64,000 nucleotides of DNA. Source: Glutinoglossum americanum (taxonomy: Eukaryota > Ascomycota > Geoglossomycetes > Geoglossales > Geoglossaceae). The stretch lies in the NCBI GenBank assembly GCA_020080175.1, contig JAGHQL010000077.1, positions 53,139 through 117,138 on the forward strand. The letters are read 5' to 3'. This document shows, one piece after another, positions 47,101 to 58,212 of this stretch (position 1 is the first letter of the stretch; each line of letters begins with the position of its first letter). The position numbers were made by a program, and so were the translations under genes. The notes beneath the pieces are model-generated. The model did no database searches, was not told where the DNA came from, and saw only the letters and a list, made by a program, of their open reading frames with translations.

Positions 47101-49338
47101 GCTGCCATCCCCAACTCTTCCTTTGTTAGAGCTGTGATATAGCGAATCTCTTTCCCGTGCGTGTTGCGTCTCACTAGACCATCGACTACCGGCGACTTCC
47201 GAGTCTCTGCGTGAACAAAATTTGTCCCAACGGTATATGCCTTGACATCTTCGGAGTTGTCGACTCTCAGAAACTGTTCGTAGATGTAGCTGCCGCTGTG
47301 CTCGGTTATCGCCCGCGGAGCGGTGAGGTTGGGGTCCCATTCCGAGCTCTTATTCCCAACTTTCCGGAACAATTTTCTGCCGCCCCCGCCCTGGCTTTTT
47401 GGGTAATATATCCGGATGTTGTGATCTTCCCCGCTGACTGGCTTCTCAACGAATGGCTTTTTTAGATGCGTTCCGTCAACGTACAGAGTGTCTCCATCGT
47501 CCAAGAGTTCGACTTTTCGGGGTACTGGGGCCCCTCCACCCGTACCGTCTTCCGGGCCTTCGAGCCTAACTCCAGTCTTTTTGAATAGATGCATGGCGAG
47601 ATCCGGAGGTATGGTCGGCCCGCCGTCACGGTTGACCTCAATTCGCTTCGGTGTTGGAACAGCAATTTTGTCAAGGATGCGTAAGCAGATTCGTCGGTCC
47701 CATAGAATGTTTTGCATCGGTAGATCGTTGACACAGAATGGTTTACGTAGATGGGTGTATGCGATTGCTTTGTCCAGGGGAAACCCGGCGGAAAAGAAGG
47801 AGATGAGGAAGTCACTAAGAGCGATTCGTTAGATCGTGTGAAATTGAGTGAAATAGTCGCAAACATAACCAAATAAATCAAACATGGTAAGCGGGGCGCG
47901 CCTGTAGTGATATCGGAGGGAAGTAGGTAGGGCAGGAATTTATCGTTGGTCGGGCTATTGGTTCTATGGGCGCGGAGCGGAAAACCCACGTCGCCCCGTC
48001 CGATTTGAGCCAAAGCAGCGCGATACTTACCACACAGGCCAATTCTCAACACCTGTCCCCGTTGTCATGTGTTAGCAAGCTCTTTGAGGCGGAATTATCT
48101 GTTCCTCACTTTCATCTAGAATGACCTTGTCGCCGAATACTATCACCTCAAATTCGGCCCTGGCTATGAGGCGGCCTAGAATATTCCGGCTTGGCTTGCT
48201 TCGAGCCTTTACGTCAAGAGCACATATGCCAATCTTGCCGATTAAAGGCGTTTTCGCTATCATGGAGAGCGATCAGATGAGAAGGAGCCACGCGGGAAAG
48301 GCGTAGCTGCGAACCTTCGGACATATCTCTCCCGTGTATCCCTCTCTCACCACTGGGACTATTGCTACTGGCACCGGTGCTCGAGCTAAGTCTCCGCTTC
48401 GTGCGGCTTCGCGACCTTGTCGGGAGCTGGTGATGGTGACTCAAGCCGTGTCCTCTGCCCATGTGTATTCCTTGTCCACTTCCAGAACCGGATGATGCCT
48501 GGGATGTTTGTGAGGCTATAGATGAAGGCCCTAGCAGTATACTATTCTGGTCTTTCGTCATTAATTGGTGGACGTTCGCAAGCGGAAGGCCAATATACGG
48601 ACCAGCACTGGAGGTTGTGATAGATAGTGGGGTCGTTGCTGTTGTAGAAGACATTGTTTCTGGCTGTGCTGAAGCTGGGGCTGCCTGAGATTTCATTCTT
48701 GTGTCTAGTGGGGAAGATGCTATAGGACTTTGCTCTCCGCCGGTGGCAATTCCATGCTGCATGGACCCCAGCGAGGAAGAGGACTTTCTATTCCATTCTC
48801 CATCTTTTGTTGGTGCGTATTGCAATCTGGACTCAGGTAGTAAAAAATGGGCGCCTGGGGCGGAAGCCGTAACAGCGGCACCAGAATCCTCTTGGAGAGA
48901 GACTCGTCTTCTCTCGGTTCCGCCAATGCCAAGGGTTTCTGCCATTTTATAGATGCTGTCTGATGCCATTGATAGCCGTCGCGCGGCGCCGCTCGCTCGA
49001 TTGTTGGTTTGTGGCCGCGTAGACAGCGGAGGCATGGAAATGTTGGCTTTTATTGCGTTCCCGGCACTTGTGTCGGGTGTCGCAAATGAACCTTTTCTGC
49101 CGGCAGATGATGAGACAGTAGAGGCCGAAGATAAGCTGTGCAATGCTGTGCGGGACCTGATTTGAGGCGATGGGGGCGGAAGAACGGGGATTTTCACGGG
49201 GGCAGATGGTGACGGGGTGGGAAAAGTCGCAACGCTGCTGGGAGGGGAACCGGCGACATGGCTTGTCTTGGCTGCGTTTGGGGGCGTTGATGCGAAAGTC
49301 CCATCTGATGTAGGTTCTACTATGGAGGGACTGTCCAT
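44132..49338 (-). CDS. vip1: Vip1/Asp1-type inositol pyrophosphate synthase (PPIP5K)
   Basis: Bifunctional enzyme that adds a beta-phosphate to IP6/IP7 through an N-terminal ATP-grasp kinase and removes it through a histidine-acid-phosphatase-like domain. It controls phosphate sensing, polarity and morphogenesis in yeasts. Exons are 49338-48315, 48256-48110, 48052-48031 (22 nt), 47814-45806, 45741-44328 and 44219-44132, total 4704 nt, 1567 aa. About 340 Ser/Pro-rich residues precede the kinase, which starts at [19 protein letters not shown] and includes [18 protein letters not shown] and [19 protein letters not shown]. The phosphatase domain begins near residue 835 with [12 protein letters not shown] and contains [14 protein letters not shown] and [11 protein letters not shown]. 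The short last exon encodes [15 protein letters not shown] and ends in GAG-TAG. It is longer than yeast Vip1 (about 1150 aa), mainly from the N-terminus and a Ser/Pro-rich linker. Confidence 0.93.
48031..48052 (-). other. vip1: 22 nt internal micro-exon of vip1
   Basis: The exon encodes part of DESVENWPVCDFLIS, a conserved stretch of the kinase. It is flanked by GGGACAG upstream and GTAAGT downstream, with phase 1 entry and phase 2 exit that restore the frame between GDKVILDE and [14 protein letters not shown]. Confidence 0.85.
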
Positions 49339-49676
49339 AGTATGTACTGCCTACAAGACTGGACGGTATGGCTAAAAGACTTCAAGCCGTGGAATGATAT
49401 CCAGTACATGTCCGATCTACCTGTGCGCAGAGGCTGTGCAAAAGCAAAAAGGGCTTGGTTTCAAAGGCTAATTGTTGTCAGATGATGTAATTGTCTGTGC
49501 TAGAGAGTACAAAATGGCGGTGGAGGAGTGAGTGCCAAGCCAACTTTCTCGATCGCTTATCGCCCAATGTTCGCGGTTGAGCCGCAATAGAAATCCCCCA
49601 TTGAATTTTTTTTTTGGAATCGACGAAACGTGCGTTGAGTGCGCTGTGTACGCTCCTGAAAGTAGCATGCGACAGT
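49339..49676. promoter_or_regulatory. Divergent vip1/utp21 promoter
   Basis: Only 338 bp separate the two start codons, so both core promoters must lie here. A run of ten T residues is at 49606-49615. No clear TATA box was found. Confidence 0.6.
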
Positions 49677-52600
49677 ATGCCATCGGTATCGCCGGCTGTA
49701 GATTATGGTGGTCCTGTTGCTAAACGACAAAAGACTGCTAATGACACCACAGTTCCAGGCTCTGTTGTACAAGAATCAAGAATCTTCACGCCGTTCCGGG
49801 TATGCAATCAATCTGCTCCTCAGCAAACACTCGATAGAGCTAATTCTAATTTTCTGGAAGACTATCGGCTTGATATCTCCCACCTCTGTTCCGTTCTCGT
49901 CGGTTCCACTTGGCAAAACCACCTTTCAAATCACCACCTCGGTGGGACGATGTCTACAGACCTACGATCTTAGGAGGGGTCTCAACCTTGTCTTCCTGAC
50001 GAGGCCACAGACCGAAGGAGATATTACAGCGGTTACATCATGGAAGGATAAAGTATTCGCGGCTTGGAGTAGCGGTGCTAAGATCGGTATTTCGGTTTTC
50101 AAGAGGGGGAAACAAATTGATGAGCTGGAAACCCCGGACGACCTGGACGAGCCGGTCCATCAACTTCTCATTTTTGGTTCTTGGATTGTAGGTTGCTGCT
50201 CTGCTAAAATTGTAGTGTGGAGATCGGCCAATTATGAATATTATACCACCCTCGCGCCACCCCGCTCCGGCAGAAGAGATACCGGCACGATACTTAGTGG
50301 AGGGATCAGTAGTATGCCGACGTTTCTAAATAAGATCTTTGCGGGAAGGGGTGATGGTGGTGTAGAGATATGGAACGTCAGCACGGGGTATGTAGCCCTG
50401 GCCTGGCGCTCTTTGCCATTGACGTAATCTCACTTGACCAGGAAACTCGTCTATACGATACTTCCTCCCTCACCTGACTGCGGCGGTGTCACTGCTCTTC
50501 AACAGGCCCCCGCTCTCTCGCTTCTCGCAATTGCTTACGCAAACGGTCTCTTAATAATCCATGATATTCGAACCGATGAGACAGTAATACAGCTAAACTC
50601 TGGTCAAAAGTCACGGGTCGACTCGATATCGTTTCGAACGGATGGGCTTGGGGCGGGCGATGATGGAAGGAGAGCAGGTGTCATGGCCACTGCGGGAGCT
50701 GATAGTGGCGATGTGACACTGTGGGATTTGAATAATGGAGGTAGAGTCGTGGGAATACTTCGTGGAGCACATAATCCTCCTTCGGCAATCGGGGGTCGTG
50801 TATCCGGGGGGGTTAATAAAGTGGAATTTTTGCCAGGCCAACCGATTATTGTTACCAGCGGCCTCGACAACGCGATCAAATCTTGGAGATTCGACGAGAG
50901 CCCCTATTCTGCGATACCGCACATCTTGCACTCCCGGAGCGGCCACGCAGCACCAGTCAGAAATCTCCATTTCCTTCCGGTAAATTCGGATGGTGCTGAC
51001 GATGGAGGTAAATGGTTGTTGAGCGCCGGCGGAGACCGGAGTTTGTGGGCCTGGAGTTTGCGAAAGGATGGGCAGAGCACTGAAATGAGTCAAGGACACA
51101 TTAAGAAAAGGGCTAAGAAGTTGGGGATACTGGGTGCCGACAGCAGTTCAACTGCCACCTTGGAAGACCTCAAGGCTCCGGAAATAACCTGCATTGCTAC
51201 TTCTCTCAATAGGGATGGAGGGATGGGGACAAAGGCTAATTCCGGAGGTGCGGTTTGGGCGAATAAAACGGGCGGAGGTAGTAGTGGAGCTGCTGGCGAT
51301 ACATCTGGTAGCGCGACCACTGGCTGGGAAAGCGTCATAACTGGCCATAAAGGCGATAGATTCGCGCGGACATGGTTCTGGGGAAAGAAAAAGGCAGGCC
51401 GATGGGCACTTGAAACTGGGGACGGAGGTGAAGTGAAGGTATGCAGCCTATCCCCTATTTGGAGATATGGCCCGGCTATTCTACATCTGGGCCTTTGCGC
51501 GTGGGTGTAATTATCTTGGAACCTCTACTTATTGTTATTCGTAGAGTGTTGCTATTTCCCCTTGCGGGACATTTGCCCTTGTTGGGTCATCGCTGGGTTC
51601 CATCAACATGTTCAATCTGCAATCTGGGCTTCCCCGACAACGTTTTCCGGCCAAGTTGACCCCTGCTCAGGCGAGAAGGGCGAAACTTGGAAAGGCTAGT
51701 GATACTGTCGTCGATCTTTCGCGCAGCCTAAAGAAGTTTGGTCTCGGCGAAGGCAAGCATACAGACTCAGTTTCAGGTTTGGCGGTGGATGGTTTAAATA
51801 GGGTTGTGATTAGCTGCGGGCTGGATGGGAAACTGAAAGTTAGTTCAACCCCTATTGGCCGCGAGGTAAATCTGACACTTATGCCAGTTTTGGGACTTTG
51901 CTGCGGGTTTGCTCATTGATGAGATGGATTGGTCCTCGATTACTTCCATCAAAGGCTTGCGATACCACCGCCCGAGCGATTTGATTGCACTAAGCTGTGG
52001 AGATCTCTCGATCCGTGTGGTTGACGTGGAGACAAAGAAAGTTATAAGAGAACTACGGGGCTGCGGCCAGGAGATTAACGACTTTGTGAGTTGCATGACA
52101 CAAGGCGAATATCGCTGCGGAGTGCTGACACCTTGGTACCGGTTAGTGCTTTTCTAATGACGGTAGATGGATTATCGCTGCCTCTGCGGATTCAGTCGTT
52201 CGTGTTTGGGATCTTCCAACTGGGCATCTTATTGATGCTATTCGACTACAGAGCGCATGTACTGCCCTCGCCTTTTCGGAAACGGGCGAGTTTCTTGCTA
52301 CTGCACACGCGGAGGGTGTAGGCGTCAACATATGGTGAGTTTGTGTTGTCACCTTGGCACCTTTGCTGTTTGGGCAGCACATTCGTGGTTGTTCTGTCGG
52401 AAGTTCCTGGGGCTAATGTCGTCTTTTACAAGGAATAATCGGACACTCTTCACTCACGTTCCCACGAGGCATATCACGGAAGCCGAAATTGTAGAGGTTG
52501 CCGCGCCGGTTGTCTCGGGAGAGGGTGGCCAAGATCTAATCAATGCTGCTTTTGGCGAAGAAGCTGACCGAGAGAGTCGTGTCGAGGATGTCACCGCGTC

Positions 52601-53382
52601 TAACGTGGAGCAGCTCAGCAAGGACATTGTAACATTGAGTCTTGTTCCTAAAAGCCGCTGGCAGACGCTATTACATCTTGATCTGATTAAAGTAAGCGCT
52701 TACTATTCACCGAAATGGATTCTTGCACTAATGCAAACACTCTAGCAACGAAACAAACCAAAAGAACCACCAAAAGCTCCAGAGAAGGCACCATTCTTCC
52801 TGTCTCTATCTGGGAGCACCCCCGCGGATGAGAACGCTGCTGGAAAGGCGTTGCAAATTTCCGCCGCAGAGAAGTCTCGCATCATGAAAATGGACCGGTT
52901 AGGATCGGAGAGCGAATTCACGGTTCTCCTGCGTGAGAACAGTAGAACTAGAGACTGTATGTTCAGTGAACCCTCCCCCGAACCCACTTAAACACGCCAC
53001 TTTTTGTGATATAGCGAACTTATCGGTAGCCCATCCAGGGACCCCCTTCCTCGCGCATCTCAAATCCCTCCCCCCATCAACCACAGACCTAGAAATCCGC
53101 TCCCTTGGCCCCCTAAAACCCTACACGGAACTCACGCACTTCGTCCTGGCCTTGACGAGCCGTCTGCGAGAGAAACAGGATTACGAGTTGGTGCAGGCGT
53201 GGATGAGGGTGTTTTTGAGGGTGCATGGGGGGAGTATCGGCGTCGCCACGACGGAGGAGGGGGGGGAAGAGTTGGTTGGAGTGTTGAGGGAGTGGAGGGC
53301 GGAGCAGGAGAGAGAGGCGGGGAGATTGGGGGAGTTGGTGGGTTCATGTGCGGGGATGGTGGGGTTTTTGAGGGGAAGGTAG
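49677..53382 (+). CDS. utp21: U3 snoRNP / small-subunit processome protein Utp21 (WDR36 homologue)
   Basis: Nucleolar WD40 protein of the UTP-B subcomplex, needed for 18S rRNA processing. Exons are 49677-49799, 49861-50387, 50442-51438, 51545-51838, 51888-52085, 52147-52334, 52433-52691, 52746-52956 and 53039-53382, total 3141 nt, 1046 aa. Two beta-propellers are visible as repeats ending in IWNV, LWDL, SWRF, MFNL, FWDF and VWDL. The Utp21-type C-terminal helical domain follows (LRENSRTRD, HLKSLPPSTTDLEIRSLG, VQAWMRVFLRVHG). The acceptor at 52146 is chosen because it restores CFSNDGRWIIAASADS. The last acceptor is chosen to give RDWTPFLAHLK; 53015 and 53030 are in-frame alternatives. Two unusual insertions, one Gly/Ser/Thr-rich, sit near residues 470-520. 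Yeast and human proteins are about 940-950 aa. Confidence 0.92.
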
Positions 53383-53675
53383 GAGGGTGGGTGGGTTGGG
53401 GGGGAAGACGTATGCTTGTTTTTTTTATTTTTCCATCTGAGGCAGCGGTGTTGATACGCTTACGGTATTTAGATATACTCGGTGAAAAAAGCGTTTGCAC
53501 TTGTTACAACGATAAGGAACAACCTGCAATTCTATGAAACGAGAGCTCTATACAAGAATAATAATAATCTAGGCTAGGTTTTCGGAAGAAAATGCAAAGG
53601 CCAAAAAAAAAAAAAACTCTCGCTAAAAAGCATGTGGGCTATCAGAAAACCCCCCTCCCTTCCTCCGACTCCATA

Positions 53676-55270
53676 TCACCCACCCCGCACCAACCACCCA
53701 ACCAACCCCCTCACCCTCCTCCAAACCTCCCTAGCCAGCTCGTCCCTCCCCGCCCTCGTCCTCCCCAGCGCATCCCGGTTCTCCTCCGCCCGCCTCAGGA
53801 GGTACCCCATGCACTCCCCCACGGAGCCCCAGGGGAGGTATTTGTACACGGCGGTGGCGGGGGCGGCGCGGGCCTGCAGGAGCAGCTCGCCGCTCACCTC
53901 GTCGGCCATGCCCATCAGCTGCGCGTGGACGACGGCGGGGGCGGCGGCGGCGGCGGGGCCGGGGCCGCGGGCCGCGAGGAGCGCCTGGGCGCCGCGCACC
54001 GAGGCGAGGTTGTGGGTCGCGAGCACCAGCGAGGCGCGCGGGCGCGCGATCAGGTCGGCGGCTAGGCGGTCGAACGCGCGGTCCGTCGCGGCTTTCGTGG
54101 CGTGGATGATGGTGCCGCGGCGCGGCTCGCTGGCGAGGTACGCGCCGCGCACGAGCTTGGCGCCTAGGGTGAAGCCCTCGCTGTGTGCGGCTGCGAGGTG
54201 GGCGGCTAGGGTTGTCGGGGTGGATCGCAGGTATGCCTGGTAGGTGTTGTAGACTAGGGCTCCGGCGCTGGGGGGGCGCTGGGGGTTGTTGTTGCTGTTG
54301 TTGTTGTTGTTGTAGCGCCGCATCAGGGAGAGGGTCCAGGCGTCGATGCCGGGTTGGAGGAGGGAGTGCTCGGCGTCGATTAGGAGGCGGATGTGGGAGG
54401 TTTGGGCCAGGGTGCAGATTTGGTGGAGGGCGGTGAGAAGGGCGGGCGGGGGGGGGAGGAGTTGGGTTAGGTGGTGGATGGCTGTTGGGCCGGCGCCGGT
54501 GAGTCTTAGGGGGAGGGGGAGGGGTGTTAGTAGGCTCGTTTCCGGTTTCCTTTCTTTTTTGGGGAAGTTTGTTTGGGGAGGGGTTTGTGAAAGGGGGGAG
54601 GAAATTCATACTTCAGCGAGACAAAATCCCCCGCGGAGGCTAACCTCACAGTCTCCATCGTTCCTTCCTTCCACACCTCAATATCCCTCAACGACCTCTC
54701 GTCCTCCTTGGGCCCGCCTTCAAGCGCAGTCGCCGCGTCGTGGTGCTCCAGCCCCAATTCCCGCGCGTACACAAGGATAACCCCACTATACCCCATCTCC
54801 TTCAGCCTACCGACGGTCCGCTGGACCTCCACTCTGCTCTCACCGGCGCAGAACTGCGCGTAGAACGTCCGTTTGAGGAGCCAGTGGACGAGGGCGCTGT
54901 GGGTGGGGTGGGATGCGAGGCGGGCTAGGAGCTTTAAGGAGGGGGGAAGGAGGAGAGGCGAGGAGGTTACGGCGGTCAGGACCAGGGAGCGGAGGATCAC
55001 GCTGAGGGGGAGGAGCGAGAGCGGTGGGTTGGGAGCGCTGCTCTGAGCGGAAGGGGGGGATGGCGAGATGGCTGCGGTCTCTGCGTGCGTTGCTGCGGCC
55101 GCCTCAGAGAGCAGAGGCGGGTTCTGACGACGCCTGGCGGATGTAGATGCGAAGAGCAAGTGGCATCTACCTACGCCGCAAGGAGCTAGGCACGGCGCTC
55201 TCGCGGCTAGAGGTCCAACGCTCCGTATACCAAGGGAGCAGTAGCTCTTTGCCGGAAGGGTTCGCAGCAT
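53676..55270 (-). CDS. put1: Proline dehydrogenase, mitochondrial
   Basis: FAD enzyme of the mitochondrial inner membrane that oxidises proline to pyrroline-5-carboxylate, the first step of proline use. Exons are 55270-54612 and 54504-53676, total 1488 nt, 495 aa, close to yeast Put1. The N-terminus (MLRTLPAKSYCSLGIRSV) is Arg-rich without acidic residues, fitting a mitochondrial presequence. The barrel motifs are LLIDAEHSLLQPGID, LGAKLVRGAYLASEP, LATHN and the substrate-binding VYKYLPWGSVGE with YLLRRAEENRD. An Asn-rich loop (NNNNNSNNN) follows the first barrel motif, and exon 2 holds several Ala runs and is markedly GC-rich. I take the ATG at 55270, since the frame upstream reaches only a TTG. 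It is convergent with utp21, with a 293 bp gap. Confidence 0.92.
54290..54315. repeat. Trinucleotide (TTG) repeat inside put1
   Basis: Imperfect (TTG/GTT) units that code for the Asn tract of proline dehydrogenase on the minus strand; a likely length-variable site. Confidence 0.75.
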
Positions 55271-55750
55271 GGTGTCGAGCAATGCGGGTGGTTAGGTGTT
55301 GGGTGGCTGAGGTAAAAGTACTCCCGGTGAGCTGGGGAGAGGGACGGTCAGGCTGGCGGGGGCCATGTCTCTGTATACCAGCTGGTTGTGCGACGTGAAT
55401 GCGGGTTTCTCGGTGGGTGAATGGATCATCGGATCGAACCACAGAGTCACGCTGATAGGCTTGAGCCGTGGATAACCGTGATGACCAAACTGATCACGTG
55501 ACATACTTGTTGAGGCTTGTTGAGGCTCGGAGAGGCTTGGAGAATATTATCGTCCGGGGTCAACTCGATTGTTGGGTAACTGGCTGATTGTTCGCTGGGC
55601 TCTGGGGTGAAGCTGTTTTTGGTGGGGAGGGGGGGGTTTGTAGTGGGAGAGTGGGAGGTATTCCTGTCTTGGGGATCTGCTCCTTCGTGGTGCTGCACCA
55701 CAGCGTCCCTTGATGGCTGTGACAGGAATGTCACGAGTCTGGTGCGTGGG

Positions 55751-55872
55751 CTACGGTATCAGGCAGAGGCGGCATTTTTGCTTGTACTTTTAGAGCGCTA
55801 TGCTTGCCAGGGCGCAGCTAAACCAGTGGTTGTTTTGATCTGTCTATTGGCTGCTTGCGCCTGATACCGTAG
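55751..55872. repeat. Inverted repeat with 14-bp perfect arms
   Basis: CTACGGTATCAGGC at 55751-55764 is repeated in reverse complement (GCCTGATACCGTAG) at 55859-55872, with a 94 nt loop. No target-site duplication flanks it. Confidence 0.8.
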
Positions 55873-58170
55873 TAGATGGATGGCGAGTCTAGTCCAGACA
55901 CCTCGATGCTGCACTGGGCGTTTTTAGGAAGCCCATGAGCTTGGCTATAGCGTTTATCCTGACGCCTGGGTGAACTGTCTGAGTCAGTACTTTCCCAACG
56001 GATCGTTGGGATTCCGAGACTAGAGTAGTCTACTGGCAGATGCAGATTCTTCGAAAGTCTCGCTATATCTAACCAACCACCACACAAGTTTGCGCAAACC
56101 CCCTTTACCTTATCCTCAAACTATGACAACTACTTTGTACGTCCCTGGAGGGGATTGGACGAGAAGGAAAATAAACCTTTGGAATGCTAGCAACCCCTAG
56201 GCGTCTCGAGCTAGGAAACCTTCGGCGGGCCTAGTCTAGCCAAACACCATCTGGGCAGCGCTGGCCCGGCAAACAGCGCACTGATCGAAAACACGCCAGT
56301 GTGTCTAGATGATGGGCTGCTCTCGCTCGTTGCAGACCATGTAGTAGGCGCAACGGCGAAGCAACCACCGCCAAGGGGGCATGGCAATTTGTGGGGTTAG
56401 CCAGGCTGTCTTGTGTGTGTGCCCGACCGTGACTTTCAGGAGACGCTCTGGATCCCGCGCCGGTTTTCTCCCTCTTTTTTTTTTTCCTTTTCCAGCCCCG
56501 TTCGTGTAAGGTTGGTCGATGACATCACCATTGCGAGATTGCGAGATGTGGCGGAGAGAGAGTTTTGGGCTTTGACGCGACTTGCGTCTTGCGGGTTTTC
56601 TAGAGACGAAAGTTCATTGGGCCGCGAGGTGGGAAGCGAGCATGTCGAATCTTGATTGCCGTGTAGCGTCTTGTCGCTGTTCCATGACGTTTAAATGGGG
56701 TGATACTTGCAGGGCGAGGGTGGTACAGGTAGCACACTGCGTGGGGAGGGATCTCAAGACCCGGCAACTAGGGTATTCTGGTCGGAAGGCTGTTGCCGCC
56801 GCCGGTTTGCATTTGGCTTTTTGTTTGGGGATGCGCACACGTCGACCGACCAACGCCGCAAGGTTGCTCGGGGAGGTCTTTTGGGCTCCGAGAACCGTGA
56901 GAGCATGGATGCTACATAGTACAGTGGAGTGGAGAGAGGGAGACGGGCAAACGCCGACGCAAAACAAGCCTCCAGCTATCCCCAGAATGGCTGCGATGGA
57001 GATGAAAGTAAATCTAGATCAGGACCAGGCGCGCATCGAGCACTGCGGTTGGCGTGCATGCACATGCGACACATTCGTGTAGCCTCGTGTAGCCTCGTGT
57101 AGCCTGCATCTCGAGCAGCGAGCGCCTGTCTAGCGGGAGCAGGAAAACTTCGATCGGGTTGGGAAAGGAGAGGAAAAAGAAAGGAAGAATCCCAGCGAAG
57201 ACAAGTTTCTGGGAGAAAATTGTCTCGAAACGAGGGATCCGAAGGGGAGAACGGGAGGTGAAGTGCCGCGCCCATCTTCGGTGGCTTGCATCGGCGGGGC
57301 ATCGGCATGGCATCAGCATGACTCGCGCTCGCCCACCTGGAGAAAGAAGGCGGGTCGAACTACCAGAGCAGGAACTACCAGAGCAGGTCGGACGAAAGAG
57401 AAAGGAGAAGCCGGTGGGGGCTTTTCCTGGTGCGCACCTGCAGATCGCTTCTGCTTTCGGCGCTTGACGCAGTGGCCACGGCTGCGTCAAGCGGATCGAG
57501 TCTGTTCCCAGCGGGATCTCCCAGCCAGTTCCCCAGCCAGCTCCCCGGCCAGCGCCCAGGCTGTTCCCCAGTCCCCGGTGAACCGCCGTTCGATCGGTGC
57601 TTCGGCCATCGAGATCGCGTGCGAGGCAGCCGCTGCTCCTTTGTCTTCGTTTGGGTCGGCCGGGTTGCCACAAACAGGTTCTGCTGACCCCGCTAAAAAC
57701 ACCCCGAGCTGGCAGGAAAGCTAAATGGGATGAGGCAGGCGGCCTTTGCTTTTTCCGTCTGCGGGACGTTCGGCGGGTGATGGGCCAAGTGGGCGCCACC
57801 CAACCAGTGATCGCAGTGATCGCAGTGATCTCGCCGACCAAGATTAGCTGCTCCGTCCGCCATGCAGTCGAGGGCAGGCCGGCCAAAACCAGCAGTCCTT
57901 CACAGCCCCCCACAGCTGGCGCTTGGTGCACCGCAGCAGGTGTTGCCGCACGGGTCTTGTCGCGCCCCAAGAGCAAACCTGCATATCTGCTGCCCCCGGA
58001 CAATCTGATCTTTTTCGCTCTGCTTTTCCTGCCCTCGTTCGCCATCCTTTTTGTCGACGCTCTCGCTTCAAAAACCCTAACCGGCTTGTTGGGTCTGGTA
58101 TTTTAGACACCAGCCTTCCTCTTCTGGCGGCGGTCGACGATCGACGGTCGCCTGCATCGTCGCCCATTGT

Positions 58171-58203
58171 TTCTGAGAGAGAGAGAGAGAGAGAAAGAGA
58201 GAC
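58171..58203. repeat. (GA)n microsatellite before the sensor kinase ATG
   Basis: About ten GA units followed by AAGAGAGACG, ending about ten bases before the start codon at 58213, so it probably lies in the 5' leader. Confidence 0.85.
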
Positions 58204-58212
58204 GCGAGGGAC

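Larger units (their letters stand above)
55271..58212. other. 2.9 kb intergenic region between put1 and the sensor kinase
   Basis: The divergent put1 and hybrid kinase genes are separated by 2.9 kb. Open frames such as the minus-strand one at 57014-58045 (343 codons) have no motif and an Arg/Ala/Ser-biased composition typical of GC-rich non-coding DNA. The region holds a 14-bp inverted repeat (55751-55872), a short repeat of CCTCGTGTAG (57082-57112), a repeat of AGCCAGTTCCCC type (57528-57560) and a GA microsatellite just before the kinase start. Confidence 0.5.

Noticed and set aside
52086-52146. In-frame read-through of the utp21 stretch ending LTPWYR
   Set aside because: Using the acceptor at 52146 gives CFSNDGRWIIAASADS, a standard WD40 strand; the read-through has no such match.
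53731-54609. 292-codon Pro/Arg-rich minus-strand frame
   Set aside because: It is the shifted frame of the proline dehydrogenase exon 2, whose correct frame holds the conserved barrel motifs.
57014-58045. 343-codon minus-strand open frame between put1 and the sensor kinase
   Set aside because: It has Arg/Ser/Ala-biased composition, no motif and overlapping frames on both strands of similar length, as expected in GC-rich non-coding DNA.
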